64,000 bases of DNA from Massilia sp. Root418 (GTDB lineage Bacteria; Pseudomonadota; Gammaproteobacteria; Burkholderiales; Burkholderiaceae_D): positions 469,967 through 533,966 of the forward strand of contig NZ_LMEC01000022.1 in NCBI RefSeq assembly GCF_001425265.1, in the 5' to 3' direction. Positions within the stretch are counted from its first letter, which is position 1. Each line of letters starts with the position of its first letter. A program made the translations under genes and the position numbers. Below, one piece after another: positions 7,517 through 17,566 of this stretch. Under the pieces are notes generated by a model. It did not search any database, had not been told where the DNA came from, and saw only the letters and a program-made list of their open reading frames with translations.

Positions 7517-9610
7517 ATGCTGAGCAGTGTCGCCGTCTTCAGCTACGGCGCGGCGGCAGCGGCCTTCGCCGTGCTGCTGGTGCTGCAGCTGAGCGTGTGG
7601 CGCGGCCGCGCGCACGCGCCCGCGCTGGCGGCGGCCGCGCTGGCCACGACGCTGTGGGCCGCCCTGAACGCCTGGGAAGCGGCCTACGCCACCCAGCCGT
7701 CGGAGTGGAACGACGCGCTCGACATTGTCCGCAACGCCGCCTGGTCGGTCTTTCTGCTGTTCCTGCTGGGCTTTTTCCAGCGCGGCGCCGGCTGGCAGTT
7801 GCTGCGCCATAACCGTCTGCTGCGCCTGGTGGCCGGCTTTTACGCGCTGCTGCTGGCGGCCGAGACCTTGGCCAACTGGGCCCCGGGCCTGCTGGCCCGG
7901 GTGGGCGGCATGCTGCCAGTGGTGATGCTGCGCGCCGGCGCGGCCGTGCTGGGCATGATCCTGGTCGAGCAGCTGTACCGCAACAAGCCGCTGCAGGAGC
8001 GCTGGGCGCTCAAGTACGCCTGCCTGGGCATAGGCGGCATGTACGCCTACGATTTCTACCTGTACAGCGACACCATGCTGTTCCGCCAGCTCAACCCGGA
8101 CATCTGGGCCGCGCGCGGCTTCGTGCAGGCGCTGACCATGCCGCTGATCGCACTGGCCGTCTCGCGCAGCAAGGCCTGGTCGTCCGAGCTGTCGGTGTCG
8201 CGCCGGGTGCTGTTCCACTCGGCCGCGCTGGCCGGCTCGGCGGCCTATCTGCTGGTGATGAGTTCGGCCGGCTACTACCTGCGCTTCTTCGGCGGCAGCT
8301 GGGGCTCGGTGATGCAGGTGGCCTTCCTGTTCGGCGCCACGGTGCTGCTGGCCGGGGTGCTGTTCTCGGGCGCATTCCGGGCCTGGCTCAAGGTTTTCAT
8401 CAGCAAGCATTTCTACAGCTACAACTACGACTACCGCGAAGAATGGATGGGCTTTACCCGCATGCTGTCGGCGGACGGCCCCAACCTGGCCGAGCGCGCC
8501 ATCCAGGCCGTGGCCGGCCTGGTGGAAAGCCCGGGCGGGGCGCTGTGGCTGCGGCGCGAGTCCGGCCTGTGCGAGCCGGTGGCGCAGTGGCATATGCCGC
8601 TGGTGAGCGAAGCCGAGCCGGCCGACTCGGCCTTGTGCCAGTTCCTGGAGAGCAAGAACTGGGTGATCGACATGCAGGAATACGAGCGCAGCCCCAGCCT
8701 GTACGATGACATCGCCATCCCGGACTGGGTGCGCCAGTTCCCGCGCGTGTGGCTGGTGCTGCCGCTGATCATGCAGGGCCGGCTGTCCGGCTTCATGCTG
8801 CTGCAGCTGCCGCGCAGCGCCATCCAGCTGAACTGGGAAGTGATCGACCTGCTCAAGATTGCCTGCAGCCAGGCCGCCAGCTACCTGGCCCAGCAGGAGG
8901 CCGCCATGGCGCTGATGGTGGCGCGCCAGTTTGAATCGTTCAACCGCATGTCGACCTTCGTGGTGCACGACCTGAAAAACCTGGTGGCCCAGCTGTCGCT
9001 GCTGATCCCCAACGCGCACAAGCACCGCAACAACCCCGAATTCCAGCAGGACATGCTGGACACGGTCACCCATTCGGTGCAGAAGATGAAGCTGATGCTG
9101 CAAAAGCTGAGCCGCAACGATGCGCCGGCCCGTCCCGCACCATTGTTTATTGACCAACTGTTGCAACAGGCCGTATCCTTGAAGGCAGCGTTCGAACCGC
9201 GTCCGCAATTGCGGGTGGAAACGCCCGGCCTGCGCGTGCTGGCCGACTGGGAGCGCCTGGAGCGGGTGCTGGGGCACTTGATCCAGAACGCGATCGAGGC
9301 CACGCCGCGCGACGGGCAAGTCACCATCGCCCTGCGCCGGCTCGGTAGCGTCACCGGCGGCGCCGTGCTGGTGGAAATCAGCGACAGCGGCGCCGGCATG
9401 ACGGAGGAATTCATCCGCGACCGGCTGTACAAGCCGTTCGAGTCGACCAAGCCGGCCGGCATGGGCATAGGCGCGTTCGAGAGCCGGGAATACATCCATG
9501 AGCTGGGCGGCACGCTGGAAGTGAGCAGCCGCCCGCAGCAGGGCACGACCTTCCAGGTCACCCTGCCGCTGTACAACCAGGACGCGATGTCCGTGGAACG
9601 CGCGGCCTGA
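7517..9610 (+). CDS. prsK: PEP-CTERM system sensor histidine kinase PrsK
   Basis: 697 residues. The N-terminal ~290 residues are polytopic membrane helices, followed by a GAF-like domain (about 310-465), a dimerisation/phosphoacceptor region with H484 in FVVHDLKNLVAQLS, and a HATPase with N (HLIQNAIEA), G1 (SDSGAGM) and G2 (GMGIGAFESREY) boxes. The membrane input domain plus GAF plus kinase matches TIGR02916 (PrsK), a family restricted to exosortase-bearing genomes. It sits directly upstream of its regulator prsR. The signal sensed is unknown. Confidence 0.93.
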   Translation: MLSSVAVFSYGAAAAAFAVLLVLQLSVWRGRAHAPALAAAALATTLWAALNAWEAAYATQPSEWNDALDIVRNAAWSVFLLFLLGFFQRGAGWQLLRHNRLLRLVAGFYALLLAAETLANWAPGLLARVGGMLPVVMLRAGAAVLGMILVEQLYRNKPLQERWALKYACLGIGGMYAYDFYLYSDTMLFRQLNPDIWAARGFVQALTMPLIALAVSRSKAWSSELSVSRRVLFHSAALAGSAAYLLVMSSAGYYLRFFGGSWGSVMQVAFLFGATVLLAGVLFSGAFRAWLKVFISKHFYSYNYDYREEWMGFTRMLSADGPNLAERAIQAVAGLVESPGGALWLRRESGLCEPVAQWHMPLVSEAEPADSALCQFLESKNWVIDMQEYERSPSLYDDIAIPDWVRQFPRVWLVLPLIMQGRLSGFMLLQLPRSAIQLNWEVIDLLKIACSQAASYLAQQEAAMALMVARQFESFNRMSTFVVHDLKNLVAQLSLLIPNAHKHRNNPEFQQDMLDTVTHSVQKMKLMLQKLSRNDAPARPAPLFIDQLLQQAVSLKAAFEPRPQLRVETPGLRVLADWERLERVLGHLIQNAIEATPRDGQVTIALRRLGSVTGGAVLVEISDSGAGMTEEFIRDRLYKPFESTKPAGMGIGAFESREYIHELGGTLEVSSRPQQGTTFQVTLPLYNQDAMSVERAA

Positions 9611-9623
9611 GAAAAGGAATATT

Positions 9624-10979
<1,356 letters not shown>

Positions 10980-10987
10980 CCGGCGCC

Positions 10988-12295
10988 ATGCGCCAGGCAG
11001 TTGTCGTCTACGCCTTCCTGCTGTTCTACGGCAGCCTGTATCCCTTCCAGTGGGCGCCCCGCACCGAGCCGCTGTTTGATTTCCTGCTGCACCCGGGCGC
11101 CGCCTACCTGGGCAAGGTCGACCTGGTGCAGAACGTGCTGGTCTACATGCCCTTCGGCCTGCTGCTGGCGGTGTGGTGGTCGCGCCGCCACCGCTATTGG
11201 ACCGCGCTGCCGCTGGCGGTGGCGGCCGGCACCCTGTTCAGCGTGAGCGCCGAGATCGTGCAGCTGTGGCTGCCGGCCCGGGTGTCGTCGGCGGCCGACG
11301 TGGCCATGAACCTGCTGGGCACCCTGTGCGGCGCGTTGCTGGCCGGCCTGCTGCGGCGCGACACACACAGCGGCGCCCGCCTGCAAGGCTGGCGCGACGG
11401 CTGGTTCGCGCGCGGCGCCATCGCCAACACCGGCCTGGTGGTGGTGGCGCTGTGGCTGCTGGCGCAGACCAGCCCGCTGATGCCCGTGTTCGGATTGTGG
11501 CGCTGGAAGCAGGCGCTGGCGCCGGCCTACTTCCAGTTGCGCGGCATGATGCCGTTCAGCCTGGCCATGCTGTTGTCCTTGGCGTGTAATTTCACCGCGC
11601 TGGCCCTGCTGCTGCGCGCGCTGATCAAGCCGGGCAAGCCCTGGTGGCGGCTGTACGGGGTCCTGGTGCTGGCCGTGCTGGCCTGCCAGCTGCTGATTGA
11701 CGGCCATACGCTGCGGCTGGAGGAGGTGGCCGGCGCGGCGCTGTCCTGGCCGCTGCTGACGTTGCTGCTGGCCGCGCTGGGCAGGCCGGCATCCGGGCAG
11801 CTCGCAAATGGGCAGCCGACGTACGGCCAGCCGGCATATGGGCATCCGGCATGCGGGCTGCCGGCGGGGCAGTCCGATCCGGCGCTGCGGGCCGCCTGCG
11901 CAGCCATTGCACTGCTGGCCCTGGCCATGGTGGCCGGCGAGCTGTCGCCGGCGCACGGCGGCTGGCGCGGCGGCGGCTTCAACTGGGTGCCGTTCCGCGG
12001 CCACATGCGCAGCCTGCAGGGCTTTACCAACATCCTGGAATTCCTGTGGCCCTTCATGGGCATGGCCTGGCTGGCGCGGCAAGTGTCGCCGCCCGCGCGC
12101 CACCACGCCATCGCGGCCTTGGGTGGCGCGGCGGTGGCGCTTGGCATGTTTGCCATGGAGTGGGCGCAGCTCTACGTGCCGGGGCGCTCGGCCGACATCA
12201 CGCAAGTGATGCTGGCCTGTGCCGGCTGGGCCGCGCCGTGGCTGGTGGAGGAATGGGTGCTGGCGCACCCGCCTCCGGCCGGAGCGGCCGCTTAG
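10988..12295 (+). CDS. VanZ-like polytopic membrane protein with internal duplication
   Basis: 435 residues, mostly hydrophobic. The first half has the VanZ pattern (YGSLYPFQW, then LVQNVLVYMPFGLLLA and SAEIVQLWLPARVSSAADVAMNLLG). The second half repeats a similar pattern (FNWVPFRG, NILEFLWPFMGMAW, EWAQLYVPGRSADITQVML), suggesting a tandem VanZ duplication. The halves are separated by a Pro/Gly-rich pentapeptide repeat around residues 266-294. VanZ-like proteins often occur in exosortase loci, but the molecular role is unknown. The start lies 8 bp after prsR. Its stop codon overlaps the stop of the convergent TPR gene. Confidence 0.75.
   Translation: MRQAVVVYAFLLFYGSLYPFQWAPRTEPLFDFLLHPGAAYLGKVDLVQNVLVYMPFGLLLAVWWSRRHRYWTALPLAVAAGTLFSVSAEIVQLWLPARVSSAADVAMNLLGTLCGALLAGLLRRDTHSGARLQGWRDGWFARGAIANTGLVVVALWLLAQTSPLMPVFGLWRWKQALAPAYFQLRGMMPFSLAMLLSLACNFTALALLLRALIKPGKPWWRLYGVLVLAVLACQLLIDGHTLRLEEVAGAALSWPLLTLLLAALGRPASGQLANGQPTYGQPAYGHPACGLPAGQSDPALRAACAAIALLALAMVAGELSPAHGGWRGGGFNWVPFRGHMRSLQGFTNILEFLWPFMGMAWLARQVSPPARHHAIAALGGAAVALGMFAMEWAQLYVPGRSADITQVMLACAGWAAPWLVEEWVLAHPPPAGAAA
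11783..11869 (+). repeat. 15-bp tandem repeat encoding a pentapeptide (xPAxG)
   Basis: Inside the VanZ-like gene about six 15-bp units encode RPASG, QLANG, QPTYG, QPAYG, HPACG and LPAG. The units are imperfect at DNA level and keep frame. They link the two membrane halves and look like a low-complexity linker that expanded by slippage. Confidence 0.7.
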
Positions 12296-13092
12296 TTGGT
12301 TTTGGCCGGGGCCGGCTGCTGGGGCAGCTGAGCCGTGCCCTCCTGCGCTGCGCCCTCGCTGGCGGCCGCCTTGTCCTCCTCAGCTTCCTCGCCTTTTTTC
12401 TTGGCCGCCGTTTCCGGCGGCGCGGCCGACACGTCCCATTTGCCGGCCTGTACCAGCATGTTCTTCAAGCCCGGCAGCGGGAAGCCCAGCGCGTAGGCTT
12501 TCTGCGCGTACCTGTTGGCGTTCACCATGTCCTTGTTCTTGAAATAGACTAGGCCCAGGTTGTAGTTCGTGCTCGGGTTGTCTGGATCCAGCTCGGCGGC
12601 GGTCAGGTAGCGCGGCAGCGCTTCGGCGTCGCGACCCACCGACAGCAGATAGCTGCCATACAGCGTGTGGGTGGACGCATCGTCCGGCGCGAAGCGCACA
12701 GCGCGGTCGAAATAGCATTCCACCGGGCGCGTGCCGCCGGGCAGGAACAGGCTCTTCTTGTCGCGCGACGCGACCCGGATCACCGTGCCCAGCGCCAGCG
12801 CATGGTTGGGGAAGGCGCGCAGGGTGTAGTCGATATCGCCGCTCAGCGTGCTGCTGCGGCCCTTGATACCGTTCTCCACGTCGGCCGTGAAGTGGGCGCT
12901 CTCTACCAGGCGCAGGTTGAACGCCAGTTCGCCGGCGCCCTTGCGGTAATCGTAAGGACCGTAGGCGTTGTCCAGGTTGCCGCAGTACGGCTCCTTTTTG
13001 CGTGCTTGCGCTGGCTGGGCCAGCATGGCCAAAGCGGCCGCCGCCAGCAGGGCCGCCAACAGTTTGGCACGGGTTGGGGTGTGCTTCTTCAT
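12292..13092 (-). CDS. Secreted TPR-repeat protein, function unknown
   Basis: 266 residues. An N-terminal signal peptide (MKKHTPTRAKLLAALLAAAA, cleavage probably near AQPAQA) is followed by a region with one notable cysteine (EPYCGNLDNAYGPYDYR) and two or three TPR-like helix pairs around residues 130-205 (HTLYGSYLLSVGRDAEALPRY; STNYNLGLVYFKNKDMVNA). The C-terminal ~40 residues are Lys/Glu/Ala/Pro-rich and probably disordered. I chose ATG 13092 because GGAG lies 6-7 nt upstream; an earlier ATG at 13107 is possible. It is the last gene of the minus-strand XrtA accessory cluster. Probably a periplasmic scaffold; no enzymatic motif seen. Confidence 0.7.
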   Translation of the reverse strand: MKKHTPTRAKLLAALLAAAALAMLAQPAQARKKEPYCGNLDNAYGPYDYRKGAGELAFNLRLVESAHFTADVENGIKGRSSTLSGDIDYTLRAFPNHALALGTVIRVASRDKKSLFLPGGTRPVECYFDRAVRFAPDDASTHTLYGSYLLSVGRDAEALPRYLTAAELDPDNPSTNYNLGLVYFKNKDMVNANRYAQKAYALGFPLPGLKNMLVQAGKWDVSAAPPETAAKKKGEEAEEDKAAASEGAAQEGTAQLPQQPAPAKTN

Positions 13093-13103
13093 GTCTTTCT
13101 CCA

Positions 13104-14366
13104 TCATGCGTGATGTGCCGCAACCTGGTCCAGCAACTGCGCCAGCTGCTCGGTACGCGCGCGCCGCGAATGGGCGGCGATCACGGCGGCCGGCGCCAGC
13201 GGCGCGGTGCCCTGGCGGACCTGCTCCAGAAAACGCGGCAGTGCCTCGATGATCGCATCTTTCCGGTCCAGCGGGGCGATGCTGTCGACCCCGGCCTGGC
13301 GCAGTGTGGCGGCAGTGTCACCGTCGCTGTCGGTCAGCGCCAGGATGGGGCGCCGCGCGCGCAGGTACTCGTACAGCTTGGCCGGCACCTGGTGGTTGCA
13401 ATTGGTGGCTTGCAGGATCAGCAAGCCGTCCGCGTTCAGCATTTCGGCCAGCGCGGTGCGGTAGGGCACGTGCGGTGCCAGCTGCACGATGTCGCCGATG
13501 CCGTGCTCGGCGATCAGGCCGGCCAGGTACTCGTCGTGCGCCGTGGCGCGCAGCACCACGCGCAGGGTGGCGCCGCTGACGGCGCCGCGCTGCTGCAGCG
13601 CGGCCAGGGCCTGGAACAGCGGCACCGGGTCGCGCTCGGACGGGTAGATGATGCCGCTGTGCACCAGGGTCAGCGGGCCGCCGTGCGCGCCCGGCGCCGG
13701 TGCCGCGCCGTCGCGTTCGGCGTCGGCGAAGTTTTCCTCGTCGTAGGCGTTCTCGATCAGGCGGAAACGGTCGCGCGGAATCTCCGGGAAGCGCGTCTCG
13801 TAGGTCTTGATGGCGCCCGGCGTGGTGCACACGGCCACCGTGCAGTGCTCGATGGTCTTGCGTTCTATCCACTGGAACACCCGGCGCGTGCGCGGGTCGG
13901 ACGGGTAGCTGACGTCGGTCATCGGGTCGCGCAGGTCGGCCACCCAGGGCAGGCCGGTCAGGCGCCGCAGCACCAGGCCGATCAGGTGCGCGCTGGCGAT
14001 CGGATAGGTCGACCAGATCACGGCGGGGCGGTGCTGGCGGATCAGGCGCCAGCCGGCCGGGATGGCGCCCAGGCACCAGCTGGCCCAGCGGTCCGGCAGC
14101 GCCATGAAGCCGGCATAGCGCCCGCCGACGGCCAGGTGGCGCGCGGTGTCGAGCGCGAACGCGCGCGTGACCGGCACGCTGGCCGGGATGTCGCCCATCT
14201 GGTCGTCGCCCGGATTGGCGTAGGCGCGCGGATGGGCCGACAGCATGACCGGGCCCCAGCCCGACTGCGGCAGGTATTGCGAAAACTTCAGGGTGCGCTG
14301 GATGCCGCTGCTGCCCCGCATGGGCGGGTAGTGGTAGGCGATCATCAGCACGCGTTTGTTTACCAT
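13104..14366 (-). CDS. Glycosyltransferase family 4-like
   Basis: About 420 residues of GT-B fold. The N terminus KRVLMIAYHYPPMRGSSGIQR is typical of GT4 acceptor domains. The C-terminal donor half includes LTLVHSGIIYPSERDP and VPAKLYEYLRARRPILAL, the E-x7-E-like region that contacts the nucleotide sugar. The start is uncertain: ATG 14366 overlaps the stop of the upstream hydrolase by 7 bp and fits translational coupling, while ATG 14378 adds four residues. In its operon it follows the XrtA hydrolase genes, so it probably decorates the XrtA-linked polymer. Donor and acceptor unknown. Confidence 0.8.
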   Translation of the reverse strand: MVNKRVLMIAYHYPPMRGSSGIQRTLKFSQYLPQSGWGPVMLSAHPRAYANPGDDQMGDIPASVPVTRAFALDTARHLAVGGRYAGFMALPDRWASWCLGAIPAGWRLIRQHRPAVIWSTYPIASAHLIGLVLRRLTGLPWVADLRDPMTDVSYPSDPRTRRVFQWIERKTIEHCTVAVCTTPGAIKTYETRFPEIPRDRFRLIENAYDEENFADAERDGAAPAPGAHGGPLTLVHSGIIYPSERDPVPLFQALAALQQRGAVSGATLRVVLRATAHDEYLAGLIAEHGIGDIVQLAPHVPYRTALAEMLNADGLLILQATNCNHQVPAKLYEYLRARRPILALTDSDGDTAATLRQAGVDSIAPLDRKDAIIEALPRFLEQVRQGTAPLAPAAVIAAHSRRARTEQLAQLLDQVAAHHA

Positions 14367-15304
14367 GAACGCATCCATTCTCCGGTCCAGTCTGCTACTT
14401 GGTCGCGCCAGGCACGGCGCGAGAAAGTGTGGTCGGCTTGCGCCAGTTCCTGTTGTGTTACGCGCGGCGCAGCCAGCAGCTTCTGCCAGGGACGCGAGGC
14501 CTTCACCGCGTCGCGGAATTCCTGCGCCGTCAGGTCGGCGCCGCTCAGGATGAGCAGCACCTTGCCCTGGAAGGCGGCCAGGCTGTCGTGCATGCGGCCG
14601 GGCAGTGGCGGCAGGTCTGGGTCGGCGATGCGCGGCACCGGTGCGGCGCTCACGCTGGCCGGGGGGGCTGTGGCAGCCGGCGCCGCAGGTTCGGCAGCCG
14701 GCGCCGCCGCGGCGGCCGGGCTGGCAGGGTCGGCCGCCTTGCCGGAGGCCGCGCCCAGCAGGCCGGTGAAGGAGCGCAGCGCGGCGCCGTAGTTAAACTG
14801 CCCGGTGAAGATTTTCTTCCACAGTTCGGGCTGCAGCAGGCGGTCGCGGTAATAGTGCTTCAGCGTGGCCTTGGCCAGCCCGCCCTCGGTGCGCACCCAG
14901 GGGTTGAGCAGCACCACGCCCTGCACCCGCGCGTCGTGCGCGGCGTAGAACAGGGCGGCCGAGGCGCCGTCGCACAAGCCCCACAGCACCACTTCGCGCA
15001 CGGCCGGCACGGCGGCCTGGAAGCAGTCGATGGCGCAGCGCAGGTCGTCCTGCACCATTTCAAAGTCGCGCTGCTCGCCCTCGGCGTCGCCCATGCCGCG
15101 GTAGTCGAAGCGCAGCACGGCAATGCCTTGCGCGGCCAGGTGGCGCGCCAGCAGGGTGAATTGGCGGTGGCTGCCGCCCCGGTACTGCGGGCCGCCCACC
15201 ACCACCACCACGCCGCGTTCGGCCGGCTGGGCCGGCACGCTGGCCACGCCGAACAGGCAGTCGCCGCCGCAGTCGAAACTCAGTGCGCGTTCTTCAAACT
15301 GCAT
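14360..15304 (-). CDS. Exosortase A system-associated alpha/beta hydrolase 1
   Basis: 314 residues, matching TIGR03100. The alpha/beta-hydrolase fold shows VVVVVGGPQYRGGSHRQF, FDYRGMGDAEG and the nucleophile elbow WGLCDGASAAL, where the usual serine is C111. The late His is plausible in QADHTFSRRAW. Residues about 180-222 are an Ala/Pro-rich insert. GAGG lies 6 nt before ATG 15304 and the gene overlaps hydrolase 2 by 11 bp. These two hydrolases always travel with XrtA, next to the acyl carrier protein and acyl ligase, so an acyl-thioester or acyl-sugar substrate is plausible but unproven. Confidence 0.87.
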   Translation of the reverse strand: MQFEERALSFDCGGDCLFGVASVPAQPAERGVVVVVGGPQYRGGSHRQFTLLARHLAAQGIAVLRFDYRGMGDAEGEQRDFEMVQDDLRCAIDCFQAAVPAVREVVLWGLCDGASAALFYAAHDARVQGVVLLNPWVRTEGGLAKATLKHYYRDRLLQPELWKKIFTGQFNYGAALRSFTGLLGAASGKAADPASPAAAAAPAAEPAAPAATAPPASVSAAPVPRIADPDLPPLPGRMHDSLAAFQGKVLLILSGADLTAQEFRDAVKASRPWQKLLAAPRVTQQELAQADHTFSRRAWRDQVADWTGEWMRSW

Positions 15305-16196
15305 GGGAGGCCTCGCTGCCGTTGCTGACGGCGGCATTGCCGGCGCCGGCCGGTTCGCCGAACAGGGCGCTGCTCGCTGCCAGCAGCGCTGGACAGGTGG
15401 CGATCTCCTGCGTGCCCCAGAATGCGGGGCCGGCCACGGTCTGCGCGTGCAGCGCGGCGCCTTGCGCCTGCCAGGCCGTCACCAGCCTGGCCGAGGCCGG
15501 CGTGAGCGGCCGGCCTTCGGCTGCCACCACGTCCAGCCAGTGCAGCGGGCAGGGCGGCGGCGCTATTTTCGCCAGGTCCACCGCGTCCAGCGCGTCGGCC
15601 AGCTCCGGGGCCAGCTCGTAGCCGGCCACTTCCAGCGCCTCGCCGGCGCGCAGCTGCTCGCGCAGCGCGCTGGTGCCGGACTTCTGGCCGTCGCCGCCCA
15701 GCATGTCGCTGGCCATGCGCAGGCGCAGGAACTGGGTCAGGTAGGCGCTGCCGCTGTGCACCGGTTGCCACAGCAGCATGCGCTGCGGCGCCGGCGCGCC
15801 CAGCGCCTGGTGCTGGCGCGCATAGTCGAGCGCCAGCAGGGCGCCCAGGCGCAGGCCCCACAGGCCCACCGGCCGGCCGAGGCGGGCCGACAGCCACTGG
15901 CAGCCCAGCGCCACGTCGGCCAGCCACAGCGCCCAGCGCGCGTCGACGAAATCGCCGCTGCTCTCGCCGGTGCCGTACAGGTCGATCTGCAGCACCGCAA
16001 TGCCTTGCGCAGCCAGCGCGCGCGCCTGCAGCGCGGCCATGCGGCGCGATTTATTCATTTCCTCGCCGAACGGCGGGACGTACACCAGCCCGCCGCGGCA
16101 GGCGCCCACGGCCGGGTGGAACAGGCAGTAGCGCTCCCCCGCAGCGGCCTTCAGGAAGAAGGGCTGGGCGTGCGCGGCAGGGGAAAACAGACTCAT
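15294..16196 (-). CDS. Exosortase A system-associated alpha/beta hydrolase 2
   Basis: 300 residues, matching TIGR03101. Fold motifs: YVPPFGEEMNKSRR, IDLYGTGESSGDF and an elbow GLWGLRLGALLALDYA in which the nucleophile position is R116 instead of Ser. So it is either not a classical hydrolase or uses another residue. It lies between the acyl carrier protein (8-bp gap) and hydrolase 1 (overlap), indicating a single transcript. Role inferred from context only: handling of an acyl chain in the XrtA pathway. Confidence 0.87.
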   Translation of the reverse strand: MSLFSPAAHAQPFFLKAAAGERYCLFHPAVGACRGGLVYVPPFGEEMNKSRRMAALQARALAAQGIAVLQIDLYGTGESSGDFVDARWALWLADVALGCQWLSARLGRPVGLWGLRLGALLALDYARQHQALGAPAPQRMLLWQPVHSGSAYLTQFLRLRMASDMLGGDGQKSGTSALREQLRAGEALEVAGYELAPELADALDAVDLAKIAPPPCPLHWLDVVAAEGRPLTPASARLVTAWQAQGAALHAQTVAGPAFWGTQEIATCPALLAASSALFGEPAGAGNAAVSNGSEASHAV

Positions 16197-16204
16197 TGTT
16201 CAGT

Positions 16205-16453
16205 TCATGCGGTCAGTTTGCGCTCGACAAACGCCGTCAGGCTGCCGACGCTGGCGAAGGTGGCGGCGTCGATCTCGTCGTCGTCCACGCTGAAGCCGAA
16301 CTGCTCTTCCATGGCGGCGATCAGCTGGACCACAGCCATCGAATCGAGTTCCGGGATGGCGCCCAGCAGGGCCGACTGCGGGGTCAGCGCGTCGGCGGCG
16401 GCGCCCAGGCTCAGGACGTCGGCCAGGATATTCTTCACTTCTTGCAGATACAT
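16205..16453 (-). CDS. Acyl carrier protein of the XrtA accessory cluster
   Basis: 82 residues with the phosphopantetheine attachment motif ELDSMAVVQLI, serine S38. Helical ACP fold pattern, acidic, no second domain. A stand-alone carrier beside an AMP-forming acyl ligase (21436), a PLP decarboxylase (23019) and two hydrolases suggests that it receives an acyl or aminoacyl group for transfer. Three bp separate it from the upstream FemAB/GNAT-like gene. It is not the fatty-acid ACP, which would sit in a fab cluster. Confidence 0.9.
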   Translation of the reverse strand: MYLQEVKNILADVLSLGAAADALTPQSALLGAIPELDSMAVVQLIAAMEEQFGFSVDDDEIDAATFASVGSLTAFVERKLTA

Positions 16454-16456
16454 TGC

Positions 16457-17566
16457 TTACTCCGTGGATGGTTCGGTATGGCGGGCGGGAACGGGCTGCG
16501 CCCCCGGCTGTGCCGTTGGCTGCGCTGCGGGCTGCGCCGGCGCGCGTCCGCCCTTGAGGTTTTTGACCAGGGTGTGCAGGCTTTTCAGGGCCGGCCACCG
16601 GTAGTGGGTGATATGGTACATGCTGCGCACCTCGTCAGTCCACCGCAGGTGCCATTCCATCACCTTGCCGTAGAACTCCAGGCGCTCGAACAGGCGTTCC
16701 TCGAACAGCACGTGGCAGGTGTCCTCGCGCATCAGGAAAGCCGGCGAATACTGGCTGCTCAGGCTTTCGTCGTAGGTGGTCTTCAGCACGATCTTGGCGC
16801 CGCCGCCCTCGATGCAGAGGTTCATGGCCACCAGGCGCTCGTCGAAGAAGTAGCGGTACACGCTGGCCTCGCCGCGCTGGGCGAAGTTCTCCAGCATGCT
16901 GCGGTAGAAGCGGCCCTGCGCATTGTCCGGATGGATGGCGGTGCCCAGCTCGGCTTTCCAGCCGGCGCTTTCTAGCACGCCGTAGTCGGCCACCGCCTGC
17001 GCCATGTCGGCCGGCGCGCGCAGCACGTCCATGCGCGCCGTGATGCCTTCCTTGGCCAGCTTGGCGCGCTGCTTTTTCAGGTTGGCGCGCAGGTTCTTGC
17101 CGCGCGCGGCCCAGTATTCGTCGAAGGTGCCGGCAATGGTGATGCGCGCCGTGCTGATGTAGTCGGCCGTGCGCAGCTGGGCGCCGTCGGCCGGGCGTGG
17201 ATGCAGCCAGGAATCGAACTGGGTCAGGCCCAGCACCAGCGGCATGCCGGGCAGGCTGCGCAGCAGGCTGTCCATCAGCTCGGGCAGGGTCTGGTCGGGC
17301 AGGTGCAGCCACATGCCCAGCGGCTGCTGGGAGGGCTGGAAGGTTTGCCAGGCGCCTTGCTGGCTCTTCTTGAGCAGCGCCATGGCCACGGTGCGCCCGC
17401 CGCGCTCGCACACCGCCAGCCATTCGCCGCCGTCGCCGAATTCGGTCAGCAGCGGCTGCACGAAAGCTGGTTCGAGCAGGGGCGAGTTGACGCTGGCCTT
17501 ATTGAGGTCGCGCCAGCGGGCGGCATGGTCGGCAAACTGGCTGGCCGGCAGCAGGGTCCAGCTCAT
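16457..17566 (-). CDS. GNAT/FemAB-like acyltransferase (CelD-type)
   Basis: 369 residues. It shows the BioF2-like/FemAB double-GNAT pattern: SVNSPLLEPAFVQPLLTEFG near the N terminus, then YWAARGKNLRANLKKQRAKLAKEG, and a C-terminal half with FFDERLVAMNLCIEGGG and KTTYDESLSSQYSPAFLM. Such proteins transfer an acyl or aminoacyl group, often from a tRNA or a carrier protein. It overlaps the aminotransferase stop (ATGA) and precedes the acyl carrier protein by 3 bp, so it may use that carrier as donor. The last ~25 residues are Ala/Pro/Gln-rich. The frame is open upstream to 17716, but the ATG at the overlap is much more likely. Confidence 0.8.
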   Translation of the reverse strand: MSWTLLPASQFADHAARWRDLNKASVNSPLLEPAFVQPLLTEFGDGGEWLAVCERGGRTVAMALLKKSQQGAWQTFQPSQQPLGMWLHLPDQTLPELMDSLLRSLPGMPLVLGLTQFDSWLHPRPADGAQLRTADYISTARITIAGTFDEYWAARGKNLRANLKKQRAKLAKEGITARMDVLRAPADMAQAVADYGVLESAGWKAELGTAIHPDNAQGRFYRSMLENFAQRGEASVYRYFFDERLVAMNLCIEGGGAKIVLKTTYDESLSSQYSPAFLMREDTCHVLFEERLFERLEFYGKVMEWHLRWTDEVRSMYHITHYRWPALKSLHTLVKNLKGGRAPAQPAAQPTAQPGAQPVPARHTEPSTE

